From NCBI RefSeq assembly GCF_017355405.1, contig NZ_CP061177.1, forward strand, positions 682,001 through 746,000: DNA of 64,000 nt. Reading direction: 5' to 3'. Source of the stretch: Roseomonas haemaphysalidis (lineage in GTDB: Bacteria > Pseudomonadota > Alphaproteobacteria > Acetobacterales > Acetobacteraceae). A program made the translations under genes and the position numbers. The notes under the pieces were generated by a model. The model made no database searches and had not been told where the DNA came from. It was given only the letters and a program-made list of their open reading frames with translations. Of the stretch, positions 8,182 through 15,677 are shown in pieces; positions within the stretch are counted from its first letter, which is position 1; the number at the start of each line of letters is the position of its first letter.

Positions 8182-8927
8182 CGCCGGCGGCGGCGCGTCA
8201 CCATGCCAAGGCCGGCGAGGCCCATGCCGAACAGGGCGAGGGAGGCGGGCTCGGGGACGGCGGTGACGACGGCGGCGGCGGTGCTGGCCCGCACGACGGT
8301 GGCATTGGCCAGCGCGAAGAAGGCGCTGCCGTCCACGCCGTTCGGCGCATTGCTGTCCCAGGACACCGTGAGGCTGCTGGTGGGCTGGTCCAGCATCAGG
8401 CCATAGAAGGTGGAGGTGCCGGGCTGCCAGCCCGTGGTGTTGATGTAGCTGGCGATCTGCAGCTCGGTCATGTTGGTGGCATCCAGAAACGGAAAGCCAC
8501 CCAGGCTGAGCTGGCCCGAAACGCCGACGATCTCATAGGGAAAGGTGAAGGTGACGCGAAGGGCGCCCAGGCACTGCTGCGTGTAGGAATCGCAGGTGAA
8601 CTGGCTGCCCCAGGTGGAACCGCCATACGAACCTACGAACGGCCGGGACTGCACCAAGGTCGGGTCGGTGTAGGGATAGCCGGAAGTGCCGACCAGAACG
8701 GCATTGGGCTCGCCCGGACGCCAGGTGCCGAAGCTGTCCTGGTACTCGACCTTGTAGGTGGGCAGCTGCGACAGCGTGATGTTGCCGTATTGCGCCACCG
8801 CCTCGCCCAGGGCGCCATACCACCCCGCCGCCGTCAGATAGGCCGCGGCCTCGGCCCGTGGCGCGGCGGCGGCGATGCCTGCCGCCAAACACAGCGCCGT
8901 CACGCCAGTCTTGAAGATGGTACGCAT
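8178..8927 (-). CDS. PEP-CTERM sorting-domain protein, exported
   Basis: The 249-residue protein has a cleavable signal peptide (about 1-28, ending RAEAAAY) and a C-terminal PEP-CTERM tag: VPEPASLALFGMGLAGLGM (224-242), a hydrophobic helix and then five or more arginines. Such tags are recognised and cut by exosortase (EpsH/XrtA family), and the proteins end up at the cell surface or in the matrix. The body is not recognised; it has Tyr/Gly/Thr-rich stretches and a cysteine pair (CDSYTQQC) that could form a disulfide. ATG 8927 has GGGGGA upstream at good spacing. The tail overlaps the Wza-like gene's stop by four bases. No exosortase gene is in this window, so it must be elsewhere, possibly left of base 1. 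A sigma-54 promoter motif lies upstream. Confidence 0.85.
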   Translation of the reverse strand: MRTIFKTGVTALCLAAGIAAAAPRAEAAAYLTAAGWYGALGEAVAQYGNITLSQLPTYKVEYQDSFGTWRPGEPNAVLVGTSGYPYTDPTLVQSRPFVGSYGGSTWGSQFTCDSYTQQCLGALRVTFTFPYEIVGVSGQLSLGGFPFLDATNMTELQIASYINTTGWQPGTSTFYGLMLDQPTSSLTVSWDSNAPNGVDGSAFFALANATVVRASTAAAVVTAVPEPASLALFGMGLAGLGMVTRRRRR

Positions 8928-8965
8928 CGTCCTTATCCCCCCGGATGTCCCAACCCACGCTTTCC

Positions 8966-8981
8966 TGCAAAATCCTTGCCA
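8966..8981 (-). promoter_or_regulatory. Predicted sigma-54 (-24/-12) promoter of the PEP-CTERM gene
   Basis: Read on the minus strand, the site is TGGCAAGGATTTTGCA. It matches the RpoN consensus TGGCACG-N4-TTGCA at every conserved position but one (A for C), with GG and GC in the correct spacing. Transcription would start near 8955, giving a leader of about 28 bases before ATG 8927. The flanking 8982-9015 is AT-rich, with the palindrome TTGAATTCAA at 8996-9005. Sigma-54 control of PEP-CTERM genes through PrsK/PrsR is known in other bacteria; that link here is inference. Confidence 0.65.
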
Positions 8982-9130
8982 AAAAGAAATATTATTTGAA
9001 TTCAATTCATTAATCGCGATTCCGTGAGCGGGGTGCCGGGCATCGTCAAATCCACCGACACGCCGCGCCGCTCGACAGCCTGCCCTGCCACGCCGATGCT
9101 GGGGGCCGCACCGCCAGAAGGCCCGCCGCC

Positions 9131-10180
9131 ATGAGCGACCCAGCCCCCCTCCGCATCGGCATCCTCGGCGCCGCCAACATCGCCCGCGCCTTTTGCCGGG
9201 GTGTCGCCGGCTCCCCCCTGGTGGAGGTTGCCGCCGTAGCGAGCCGCACGCCGGACAAGGCCGGTGCCTTTGCCGCGGAATGCGCCATCCCGCGCGCCCA
9301 CGGCAGCTACCAGGCCTTGCTGGCGGACCCGGAGATCGAGGCCGTCTACATTCCGCTGCCCAACCACCTGCATGCCGAATGGGCGATCCGCGCGGCCGAG
9401 GCCGGCAAGCACGTCCTGTGCGAGAAGCCGGTGGCGATCGGCGGCGCCGAGGCCCAGGCGATGTTCGATGCCGCCCGCGCCCACGGCGTGCAATTGGTCG
9501 AGGCCTATCCCTACATGGCCCAGCCGCAAACGCTGCGGCTGCGCGCGTTGATCGCGCAAGGGGCCGTCGGCCGGGTGCAGATGGTGTCGGCCAGCTTCGG
9601 CTTCGCCTTCTGCGCGCCCGACGGCACGGTGCTGCGCGATCCGGACGACATTCGCCTGGACCCGGCCCGCGGCGGCGGCGCCCTGCTGGATGCCGGAACC
9701 TATTCCATGAGTCTGATCCGCATCGCCACCGGCGAGCGCCCGGCGCGGGTGCATGCGGTGGGGCGCACCGGCCCCAGCGGCGTGGACCTGACGGTGGCCG
9801 CGACGCTGTGCTTTCCGTCCGGCGCCATCGCCCAGCTGGGTTGCAGCATGGCCACCGCCGGGCACCGCCATGCCACCATCACCGGCGACCTCGGCGTGAT
9901 CGAAACCAGCTACGGCAACCACGCGCCGCAGGGTGCCGCGACGCTGCCGCTGCGGGTGAAGCGAGGCGCCGCCAACCCGGTGCCGTTCGAGGAGCTCACC
10001 GTTCCCGCCACCGACGGCTTTCGGGCGGAGGCGGAGTCCTTTGCCCGCATGATCCGCCTGGGGCCGCAACACTGGAGCGGCGCGAGCGAGGCGGAATCAG
10101 TCGACGTGGCGCTGGCGCTCGAAGCGATCGCGCTCAGCGCCCGTGAGGATCGCTGGGTGACGCTGCCGTCCGCGGAATAG
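9131..10180 (+). CDS. Gfo/Idh/MocA-family NAD(P)-dependent oxidoreductase
   Basis: The 349-residue protein has the N-terminal Rossmann fold with GILGAANIARAF (about 9-20) and the family's EKPVA motif (about 97-101) whose lysine is catalytic. The C-terminal alpha/beta domain has the substrate region GGGALLDAGTYSMSLIR, where members carry Asp and a downstream His or Tyr. These enzymes oxidise or reduce sugars, inositols or sugar nucleotides. The closest pattern I recognise is the sugar dehydrogenase / dihydrodiol dehydrogenase-like branch. Its substrate cannot be told from sequence; nearness to the polysaccharide block hints at a sugar. ATG 9131 follows a GC-rich stretch with no clear ribosome site. 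It stands alone, followed by repeat A2. Confidence 0.85.
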   Translation: MSDPAPLRIGILGAANIARAFCRGVAGSPLVEVAAVASRTPDKAGAFAAECAIPRAHGSYQALLADPEIEAVYIPLPNHLHAEWAIRAAEAGKHVLCEKPVAIGGAEAQAMFDAARAHGVQLVEAYPYMAQPQTLRLRALIAQGAVGRVQMVSASFGFAFCAPDGTVLRDPDDIRLDPARGGGALLDAGTYSMSLIRIATGERPARVHAVGRTGPSGVDLTVAATLCFPSGAIAQLGCSMATAGHRHATITGDLGVIETSYGNHAPQGAATLPLRVKRGAANPVPFEELTVPATDGFRAEAESFARMIRLGPQHWSGASEAESVDVALALEAIALSAREDRWVTLPSAE

Positions 10181-10182
10181 AC

Positions 10183-10320
10183 GGCCGGGCAAGGAAATTC
10201 CCCGACCCCGGATTGTCCTGTTCCAAGGCACGCCGATCATCGCGCCGGGCCGGTGGCTGCGGCGCCCCCGGAAACAGACAGAAAAAAAGAAGGGGGTCGA
10301 AAAGAGTCCCCTGCCCCCAG
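10183..10320. repeat. Composite inverted repeat, family A copy 2
   Basis: The left arm (10183-10212, GGCCGGGCAAGGAAATTCCC) starts three bases after the oxidoreductase stop. The right arm (10274-10320) starts CAGACAGAAAAAAAGAAGGG and is more diverged than most (AAAAGAGTCCCC where others have GGGGAATTC). The spacer is about 60 bases. Confidence 0.7.
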
Positions 10321-10541
10321 TCTTCGCTTCCGCACCGGCGCGGAAACAGCCCCCCGCGTTGTTTCTTGCTTCCGGCAAGCCAAGCGTGACCGTGGCGGAA
10401 AATGTCTTTTCGCCGGTTTTGCCGCTCCGCCACCTGTCCCGCGAATGAACTCGCCAATACTTCAACCCGACTCTGCTGGCGGCCCCGCCGGTGATGCTGC
10501 TACATCGGCCCCGCGTTCCTTTGCCTTGAAAGCGCCTCGCC
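10321..10541. other. Intergenic leader of the beta-propeller gene
   Basis: Together with repeat A2, the gap 10181-10541 has no gene. This part is less GC-rich than its surroundings at 10360-10430 (GTTGTTTCTTGCTTCC, GAAAATGTCTTTTCGCC), which is where a promoter for the beta-propeller gene would be expected. I see no convincing consensus, riboswitch or coding frame. Confidence 0.35.
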
Positions 10542-11702
10542 ATGCGGCTCCCTCGCGCTCTTGTTGTTTCCGTCCTGCTCGGCACCCTGGCGGCGGCCCC
10601 GCTGCGCGCCGAGCCCGCGCCGCCCAACGGCCTCGTCTACGTGCTCAATTCCGGCGAAGCCAACATCCTGGTGCTGGACGCCGCGACACGCGAGGAGGTG
10701 CGCCGCATCCCCGTGCTGCGCGAGGTGCACCACCTGACCCTGACGCCCGACGGCAAGCGGCTGATGGTGGGCGATTCCGGCGCCAACGAGATGCTGTTCA
10801 TCGACCCCAAGACCGGCGAGATGTCCAGCCGCGAGGCCTTGTCCAACCCCTACCACCTGGGCTTCAGCCCGGATGGCAAGACGCTGGTCATCACCAGCCT
10901 GCGCCGCGACCAGGTGGATATCTATGCCTGGGACGGCGACAAGCTTTCGCTGTCCGCCCGCCTGCGGCTGCCGGACATGCCGAGCCACATCGCCTTCAGC
11001 CCCGACAGCAAGATCGCCTACGTGACGCTGCAGGGCACCAACGACATCACGGCCATCGACCTCGGCACCAACAAGCCGGTGTGGAACCTCAAGGTCGGGC
11101 CGCAGCCGGCCGGCATTATCTGGCACAACGACCGGCTGCTGGTCGGCATCATGGGCAGCGACCACGTGGCGGTGGTCAACCCGCAGACCCAGCAGGTGGA
11201 GCGCCGGGTCAAGGTCGGCCGCGGCGCGCATGCGCTGTTTCCCGGCCCGGCGCGCGGCACGCAGCCGGGGCTGCTCTACGTCACCAGCCGCGTGGACAGC
11301 CGCATCACGGTGCTGGACCCCGCCTCGCTCGACATCGTCCGCGTGCTGGACGTGCCGGGCGGGCCGGACTGCGTGAGCTTCGACCCCACCGGCCGCATGT
11401 GGGTGACGCAGCGCTGGCTCGGCCGCATCGCGCTGGTGGACCCGGAAACGGGCGTGGTGGCCAGCCAGCATGTCGGCCGCTCGCCGCACGGCATCCTGTT
11501 CGAGCCGACCGGCGGCGTGACGCCGGTGGCCATGGGCCCCACCGTGCCGGTGGCCGCCATGCCGCTGGCACCCGCCCCGACAGGCGCCACCGGCCAGGCC
11601 GAGGCGATGCCCGCCAGCAACAGCGACGTGACCGAGGACGAGCGCCCGCCCACCCCGCCGCCCGCCGGGCGCCGCCTGTTCACGCCGCGCTCGCAGCGGT
11701 AG
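10542..11702 (+). CDS. Exported YVTN-type beta-propeller repeat protein
   Basis: The 386-residue protein has a signal peptide (1-23, ending LRAEP) and about seven WD/YVTN-like blades. The repeating pattern is NxxxxxxLDxAT...P-DGK..V...: NILVLDAATREEV, HLTLTPDGKRLMVGDSGANE, LGFSPDGKTLVITS, HIAFSPDSKIAYVTLQGTND. It probably folds as a periplasmic seven-blade propeller; a number of these bind metals or redox partners, but no such residues stand out here. The last 60 residues (Pro/Ala/Thr-rich, about 325-386) are low in complexity and may be a flexible tail. It is the first of three plus-strand genes (propeller, deacetylase, hydroxylase), but repeat A3 lies between it and the next gene. Confidence 0.8.
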   Translation: MRLPRALVVSVLLGTLAAAPLRAEPAPPNGLVYVLNSGEANILVLDAATREEVRRIPVLREVHHLTLTPDGKRLMVGDSGANEMLFIDPKTGEMSSREALSNPYHLGFSPDGKTLVITSLRRDQVDIYAWDGDKLSLSARLRLPDMPSHIAFSPDSKIAYVTLQGTNDITAIDLGTNKPVWNLKVGPQPAGIIWHNDRLLVGIMGSDHVAVVNPQTQQVERRVKVGRGAHALFPGPARGTQPGLLYVTSRVDSRITVLDPASLDIVRVLDVPGGPDCVSFDPTGRMWVTQRWLGRIALVDPETGVVASQHVGRSPHGILFEPTGGVTPVAMGPTVPVAAMPLAPAPTGATGQAEAMPASNSDVTEDERPPTPPPAGRRLFTPRSQR

Positions 11703-11710
11703 GCCGTGGC

Positions 11711-11910
11711 GGGAAGGCCGGGGAATGAATGCCCCCCGCACCCCCTCTTTCTTGTGATCCATCATCGCGTCCGCCGCCTTCGCGCGGTCGCCAGAATTTC
11801 AAGGCGGCTTCCATGAACCGTCAAAGCGCGACGCCTCCTCGACCACGCCTGAAAACAGACCAGAAAGAAGATGGGGGTTCGGGAGAATTCCTTTCCCCGA
11901 CCTCTTCTTC
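11711..11910. repeat. Composite inverted repeat, family A copy 3 (right arm is coding)
   Basis: The left arm (11711-11753) carries GGGAAGGCCGGGGAATGAAT and a CCCCCTCTTTCTT tract, eight bases after the propeller stop. The right arm (11854-11910) reads CAGACCAGAAAGAAGATGGG, then GTTCGGGAGAATTCCTTTCC and CCGACC. The spacer (about 100 bases) contains the deacetylase start codon, so the right arm is translated. Confidence 0.8.
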
Positions 11911-12670
11911 CCGCCGCGCCCTGCTCGCCACCGGCCTCGGCCTGCTGGCCGCCCGCCCCGCCCTGGCGCAGCCCGCCATTCCGCAATGCCGCGCCGGCAC
12001 GCTGTATCTCACCATCGACACCGGCTGGGGCCGCGAGGCGGAACAGATCGCCGCCGTGCTGCGGGCGCGCGAGGTGCGCGCCACGCTGTTCCTGGCCGAC
12101 GAGCCCGACTTCCGCGGCGGCCGCACGCTGGATGCCAGCTGGGCACCGTTCTGGCGGGCGCGCGCGGCGGAGGGCCACGCTTTCGCCAGCCACACCTGGC
12201 GGCACTGGTATTTTGGCGCCGACCCTGGCTCGGGGCGGGTGCGCTACAGCAGCCGCCGTGCCGGCGAGGGTGCCGAGGTGCTGGACGGCCCCGCGCTCTG
12301 CGCCGAGCTGGCCAAGCCGATGGACGCGCTGCGCGCCGTGGCGCCGGCGGCCCGCGTGCTGCCGCTGTGGCGGGCGCCCGGCGGGCGCACCACGCCGAAT
12401 GCCCTGGCGCTGGCCGCCGCTTGCGGCCTGCGGCACCAGGGCTGGACCGCGCGCGGCTTTCTGGGCGACGAGCTGGATGCCAAGGCCAGCCCCAACGCGG
12501 CCCTGCTGCGCCAGGCGCTGGCCCGCACCCGCGATGGCGAGGTGCTGATCATGCACTGGGGCGTGCGCAGCCGGACGGAGCCCTTCGCGGAGGTCTTCGC
12601 ACCGTTGATCGAGGGGCTGCAGGCCAAGGGCTTCTGCTTTTCCCTGCTGCCCGACAAGGGGGTTGCCTGA
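11813..12670 (+). CDS. Exported polysaccharide deacetylase-like (NodB fold) protein with altered motif 1
   Basis: From ATG 11813 the protein has 285 residues. Residues 14-32 (KTDQKEDGGSGEFLSPT) are encoded by the right arm of repeat A3, and then comes a Tat-like signal (SSRRALLATGLGLLAARPALA). No ATG, GTG or TTG lies in frame between the repeat and the signal peptide, so the repeat DNA must supply the start region; ATG 11729 is an alternative. The NodB motifs are TLYLTIDTGWG (Asp69), SHTWRH (His about 127 and 131) and RAPGGR (about 187). Motif 1 normally reads TFDDG; here the second, metal-binding Asp is Thr, so metal binding or activity may differ. The stop overlaps the hydroxylase start (TGATG). 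Confidence 0.8.
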   Translation: MNRQSATPPRPRLKTDQKEDGGSGEFLSPTSSSRRALLATGLGLLAARPALAQPAIPQCRAGTLYLTIDTGWGREAEQIAAVLRAREVRATLFLADEPDFRGGRTLDASWAPFWRARAAEGHAFASHTWRHWYFGADPGSGRVRYSSRRAGEGAEVLDGPALCAELAKPMDALRAVAPAARVLPLWRAPGGRTTPNALALAAACGLRHQGWTARGFLGDELDAKASPNAALLRQALARTRDGEVLIMHWGVRSRTEPFAEVFAPLIEGLQAKGFCFSLLPDKGVA

Positions 12671-13668
12671 TGTTCGACACCGTTCAGGACTGGTGGAACG
12701 CCTTGAACGGCTGGCTGTTCGAAGGGGTTGTGCAGCCGGCCCTCTACAGCCTGGGCCTGATGGCCTGGGCGGAAGACGCCTTCGACTGGATGGACTTCTT
12801 TCTGTTCGGGCTGGTGCAGGTGGCGATCGTCTATGCCGTCTGCCGCCCGCTGGAAGCCTGGAAGCCGGTGGAGCGCTGGGACGACCGCCGCGTGGTGCGC
12901 ACGGATGTGCTCTACACCCTGCTGGCGCGCCTCGGCATCCTGCCGCTGATCGCCTTTATCGCCTTCTCCGCGCTGGAATCGCGGCTGGCGGGCCTTGTGG
13001 CCGACAGCGGCTGGGTGCCGCCGACGCTGGAAACCCTGATCCCGGCATTGCGCGATTCCCCGTTGCTGGCGCTGGCCGCCTATGTGGTGGTGCTGGATTT
13101 CGGCGAATACTGGCGCCACAGGCTGCAGCACACCTTTCCCTGGTGGTGGGCACTGCATTCCGTGCACCACGCGCAAACCCAGATGACCTTCTGGACCGAC
13201 GACCGCAACCACATCATCGACGACATCATCGGCGCCGTGTGGTTCGGCGGCCTCGCCCTGCTGATCGGCGTGCCGCCAGGGCAGTTCCCCATCGTGGTCG
13301 TCATCCTGCGGCTGGCCGAGAGCATGAGCCACGCCAATATCCGCCTGTCCTTCGGCGCCATCGGCGAGCGGATCTTCGTGTCGCCGCGCTTCCACCGGCT
13401 GCACCACGGCATCCTGGAGCCGGGCATGGATGGCAAGAACTTCGCCGTGCTGCTGCCGGTCTGGGACTGGATCTTCGGCACGGCCGACTTCCGCCGCCAC
13501 CACTTCCCGCCCACCGGCGACACCGACCTGCCGGACTCGCTGGTGCATGGCGGCTGGCTGAAGCAGCAGGCGGTGGGGGCCAGGCAATTCGCCCGCGCCC
13601 TGATCGGCCGGTCCCCGGCCCCGCCGGAACAGCCGGCAGCACCGGGCAAGGCGTCCGGCGCCGTGTGA
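12670..13668 (+). CDS. Sterol desaturase / fatty-acid hydroxylase-family membrane di-iron enzyme
   Basis: The 332-residue integral membrane protein has four or more hydrophobic helices in residues 30-145 and 190-215, and the family's histidine clusters: HRLQH (about 148), HSVHH (about 162) and HRLHH (about 241). These bind two irons and insert oxygen into a lipid chain. Members modify fatty acids, sterols, carotenoids or hopanoids; the substrate is not clear here. A Pro/Ala tail ends the protein. ATG overlaps the deacetylase stop as TGATG, so the two are coupled, an odd partnership for a cell-wall-type deacetylase that suggests a shared lipid-linked glycan. Repeat A4 starts three bases after the stop. 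Confidence 0.85.
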   Translation: MFDTVQDWWNALNGWLFEGVVQPALYSLGLMAWAEDAFDWMDFFLFGLVQVAIVYAVCRPLEAWKPVERWDDRRVVRTDVLYTLLARLGILPLIAFIAFSALESRLAGLVADSGWVPPTLETLIPALRDSPLLALAAYVVVLDFGEYWRHRLQHTFPWWWALHSVHHAQTQMTFWTDDRNHIIDDIIGAVWFGGLALLIGVPPGQFPIVVVILRLAESMSHANIRLSFGAIGERIFVSPRFHRLHHGILEPGMDGKNFAVLLPVWDWIFGTADFRRHHFPPTGDTDLPDSLVHGGWLKQQAVGARQFARALIGRSPAPPEQPAAPGKASGAV

Positions 13669-13670
13669 AC

Positions 13671-13806
13671 GAAAGGCCGGGGACGGAATTCCCCGGCCTT
13701 TCTTTTTGTCTATTCCGCGAGCACTCGCGCGCCGCGAGCGGACCCGAGAATCAATCAAAAACAGTAGGGGGCTCGGGGGAGTTCTCTTCCCCGGCCTTTT
13801 TTCCCG
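13671..13806. repeat. Composite inverted repeat, family A copy 4
   Basis: The left arm (13671-13710) has GGCCGGGGACGGAATTCCCC then GGCC and TTTCTTTTTGTC, a good terminator shape for the hydroxylase gene. The right arm (13749-13806) has CAAAAACAGTAGGGGGCTCG, then GGGGAGTTCTCTTCCCC and GGCC. The spacer is only about 40 bases. The right arm encodes the last residues of the facing minus-strand gene. Confidence 0.8.
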
Positions 13807-15523
13807 ACGGCAGCGCCAGAATGGCCGGCAGCGGCAGCGCCGGCCATGGCCGCACCACCCCCGGCAAAGCCAGCTCCGTCCACAGCCCCGCCGGAATACC
13901 ACGGGCCAGCGCCACGGCCGCCGGCACGCCGTGGCCCGCGCCGAGATCCGCCAGGGCCCGCACGCTGTCCGGCCCGGCCGCCGCCAGCCCTTGCGGCCAG
14001 ACGGGCAGCACCTCTTCCGGCAGGTCGAGCCGGGCGCGCAGCCGGGCCAGGGGTTCCAGCGGCGGCGCGTCCACCACCACGGCCAGCTGCAGCCCGGCCC
14101 TGGCCGCCACCGGCAGCGCGGCGGCGATGGCGCGTGCCAGCAGGTCCGGCGGGGCGCCGATGCCGTCCAGCGCCAGCACGGGGGCCGTGGCGGACAGCGC
14201 CGGGTCCGGCACCGCCGGCACGCTCTCGGCCAGGGCCAGCCCGCCGGCGCGGTGGGCCCAGGCGGCGGCCTCGGCTTCCGTGAAGGGCAGCAGGGCGATG
14301 CCGGCTTCGGGCGGCAGGATGCGAAGCTGGTCCAGAAGGGCCGGGTCGTCCGCCAGCACCGCGCGCAGCCCGGGCACCCGAGCGGCGAGGCCCGCCGCCA
14401 CCGCCTGCAGCCCATTGGCGACGCCGAACACCGCCGGGCCTGGCCGGTGCCGCCCGGGGCGGGGCGGCCAGCCCACCAGCAGGTCCAGCGCCACATGGCC
14501 CTCGCCCAGCAGCAGCAGGCGCGCCTGGTCCGGCTCGTCCTGCGGCTCCGGGCGGTATTCCAGCACGAAGCCGGTGGCCCCGCCCGCCGCGGGCAGCAGG
14601 GTGGCGTCCAGCCAGCGCTGGCCATCCGGGCTGAAGCGCAGGGCGGCCAGGGGGGCGGCGGCCCGGGCCTCGCCATGCAGCAGGCGCCAGCCATCGGCGA
14701 TCGTGTCGGCGTGCAGGGTGCAGCCGGCCGCGGCCGCGGGCGGCGGCGGCGGGTTGTCCAGCCGCATCTGTTGCCGGAGCTGGCCGAATTCCCCGATGGC
14801 CCGCAGCACCACCGGGTGGCGGTCCAGGCCCGGCGGGGCGATCACCACGGCATCCACCACGTCATCCCCGGCCTGTGTCCAAAGCAGCGGCAGCACCGGG
14901 CCGCCGGGGCTGTGTGCCCGCAGCTCCCGCACCGGCCCGGGCCAAACGGCACGCAGGCTCAGCAACAGGTCGCCGCCGCTGGAACGGTGGGCGGCGCCCA
15001 GCCGCAGCGGCATCAGCGCGTTTTCCGACGATGATGCGGTGGCGGTGCCGGGGCGGGGCGCCACGGCCTCCGCGCCGCGCAGCAGGATGTCGGCCAGCAG
15101 GGCCGGGGCCGCGTCCGGCGGCCAGAGTTCCACGCGCCAGCCGGGGAGCGAGGCCACTACGGCCGTACCGCCCAGCAGCATCCCGCCCCCCGGTGCCAGG
15201 GCGGCGGGCCATGCCGGGGGCCAGTCATCCGGCTCCAGAAGGCAAAGCCGCGTGCCGGGCGCGCGGGCCAAGGCGGCGGCGATCATGTTATCGCCCTGCT
15301 CCGCCGGCGCGGCCAGCAGGAGCCAGTCGGGTGGCCCGGGCGGCAGGGCGGCCAGTGTCCTGAGCCCGCCCGGCGTCTCGGGCGGCAGATGCTCGGCCAC
15401 CAGCAGCACGTCGCAGCCGCAGGCGGCCAGCGCCCCGGCCACGCGCAGCGCGTGCCGGCGTCCGGCCGCCCCATGGCGGGGCAGCGAAGGCACGACCACG
15501 GCGATGCAGAGGGCGGGGGGCAT
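13751..15523 (-). CDS. Unrecognised protein, N-terminus glycosyltransferase-like
   Basis: This 590-residue protein is not assigned to a family. The start (CIAVVVPSLPRHGAAGRRHA, then ACGCDVLLVAEHLPP) looks like the N-terminal Rossmann half of a GT-B glycosyltransferase. A later part (about 290-400: ILLRG, LDLLVGWPPRPG, VFGVANGLQAVAAG) resembles a worn second half, but the sugar-nucleotide EX7E motif is not seen. It is Ala/Pro/Leu-rich throughout, with no signal peptide or membrane helix. The last 17 residues (GKKAGEENSPEPPTVFD) and the stop come from repeat A4, so the original end was replaced. The start ATG 15523 lacks a strong ribosome site. It stands alone between two family A repeats. It could be an inactive glycosyltransferase; function is open. 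Confidence 0.55.
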   Translation of the reverse strand: MPPALCIAVVVPSLPRHGAAGRRHALRVAGALAACGCDVLLVAEHLPPETPGGLRTLAALPPGPPDWLLLAAPAEQGDNMIAAALARAPGTRLCLLEPDDWPPAWPAALAPGGGMLLGGTAVVASLPGWRVELWPPDAAPALLADILLRGAEAVAPRPGTATASSSENALMPLRLGAAHRSSGGDLLLSLRAVWPGPVRELRAHSPGGPVLPLLWTQAGDDVVDAVVIAPPGLDRHPVVLRAIGEFGQLRQQMRLDNPPPPPAAAAGCTLHADTIADGWRLLHGEARAAAPLAALRFSPDGQRWLDATLLPAAGGATGFVLEYRPEPQDEPDQARLLLLGEGHVALDLLVGWPPRPGRHRPGPAVFGVANGLQAVAAGLAARVPGLRAVLADDPALLDQLRILPPEAGIALLPFTEAEAAAWAHRAGGLALAESVPAVPDPALSATAPVLALDGIGAPPDLLARAIAAALPVAARAGLQLAVVVDAPPLEPLARLRARLDLPEEVLPVWPQGLAAAGPDSVRALADLGAGHGVPAAVALARGIPAGLWTELALPGVVRPWPALPLPAILALPSGKKAGEENSPEPPTVFD

Positions 15524-15576
15524 GGCGGCGATAGTGTCGCACGCGGGCGGCGGGGGGGGCCAGCCGGGGGGGGATC

Positions 15577-15614
15577 AAGCTCGGGGGAAACAATTCCCCC
15601 GAGCCGCCATCTCG
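15577..15614. repeat. Family A half-element (single arm)
   Basis: One near-perfect hairpin, with stems GCTCGGGGGAA and TTCCCCCGAGC around ACAA, is followed by CGCCATCTCG. No partner arm is seen within 200 bases. It lies in the gap between the unrecognised gene's start and the hydantoinase B stop. Confidence 0.65.
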
Positions 15615-15677
15615 TGTTCGGCGTGTCGGATCTGCCCCGGGTGAGCCGGGGCGCGGAGGCTCCCGTCCTCGGGGCGC

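Noticed and set aside
5364-8999. Very long alternative reading frames over known genes (for example 5364-8999 plus, 38070-42476 minus, 39086-43543 plus, 57544-62727 minus)
   Set aside because: They arise from high GC, lack family motifs outside the real genes, and their composition (Arg/Gly/Ala/His-rich) is that of an out-of-frame reading. The real genes in other frames explain the sequence.
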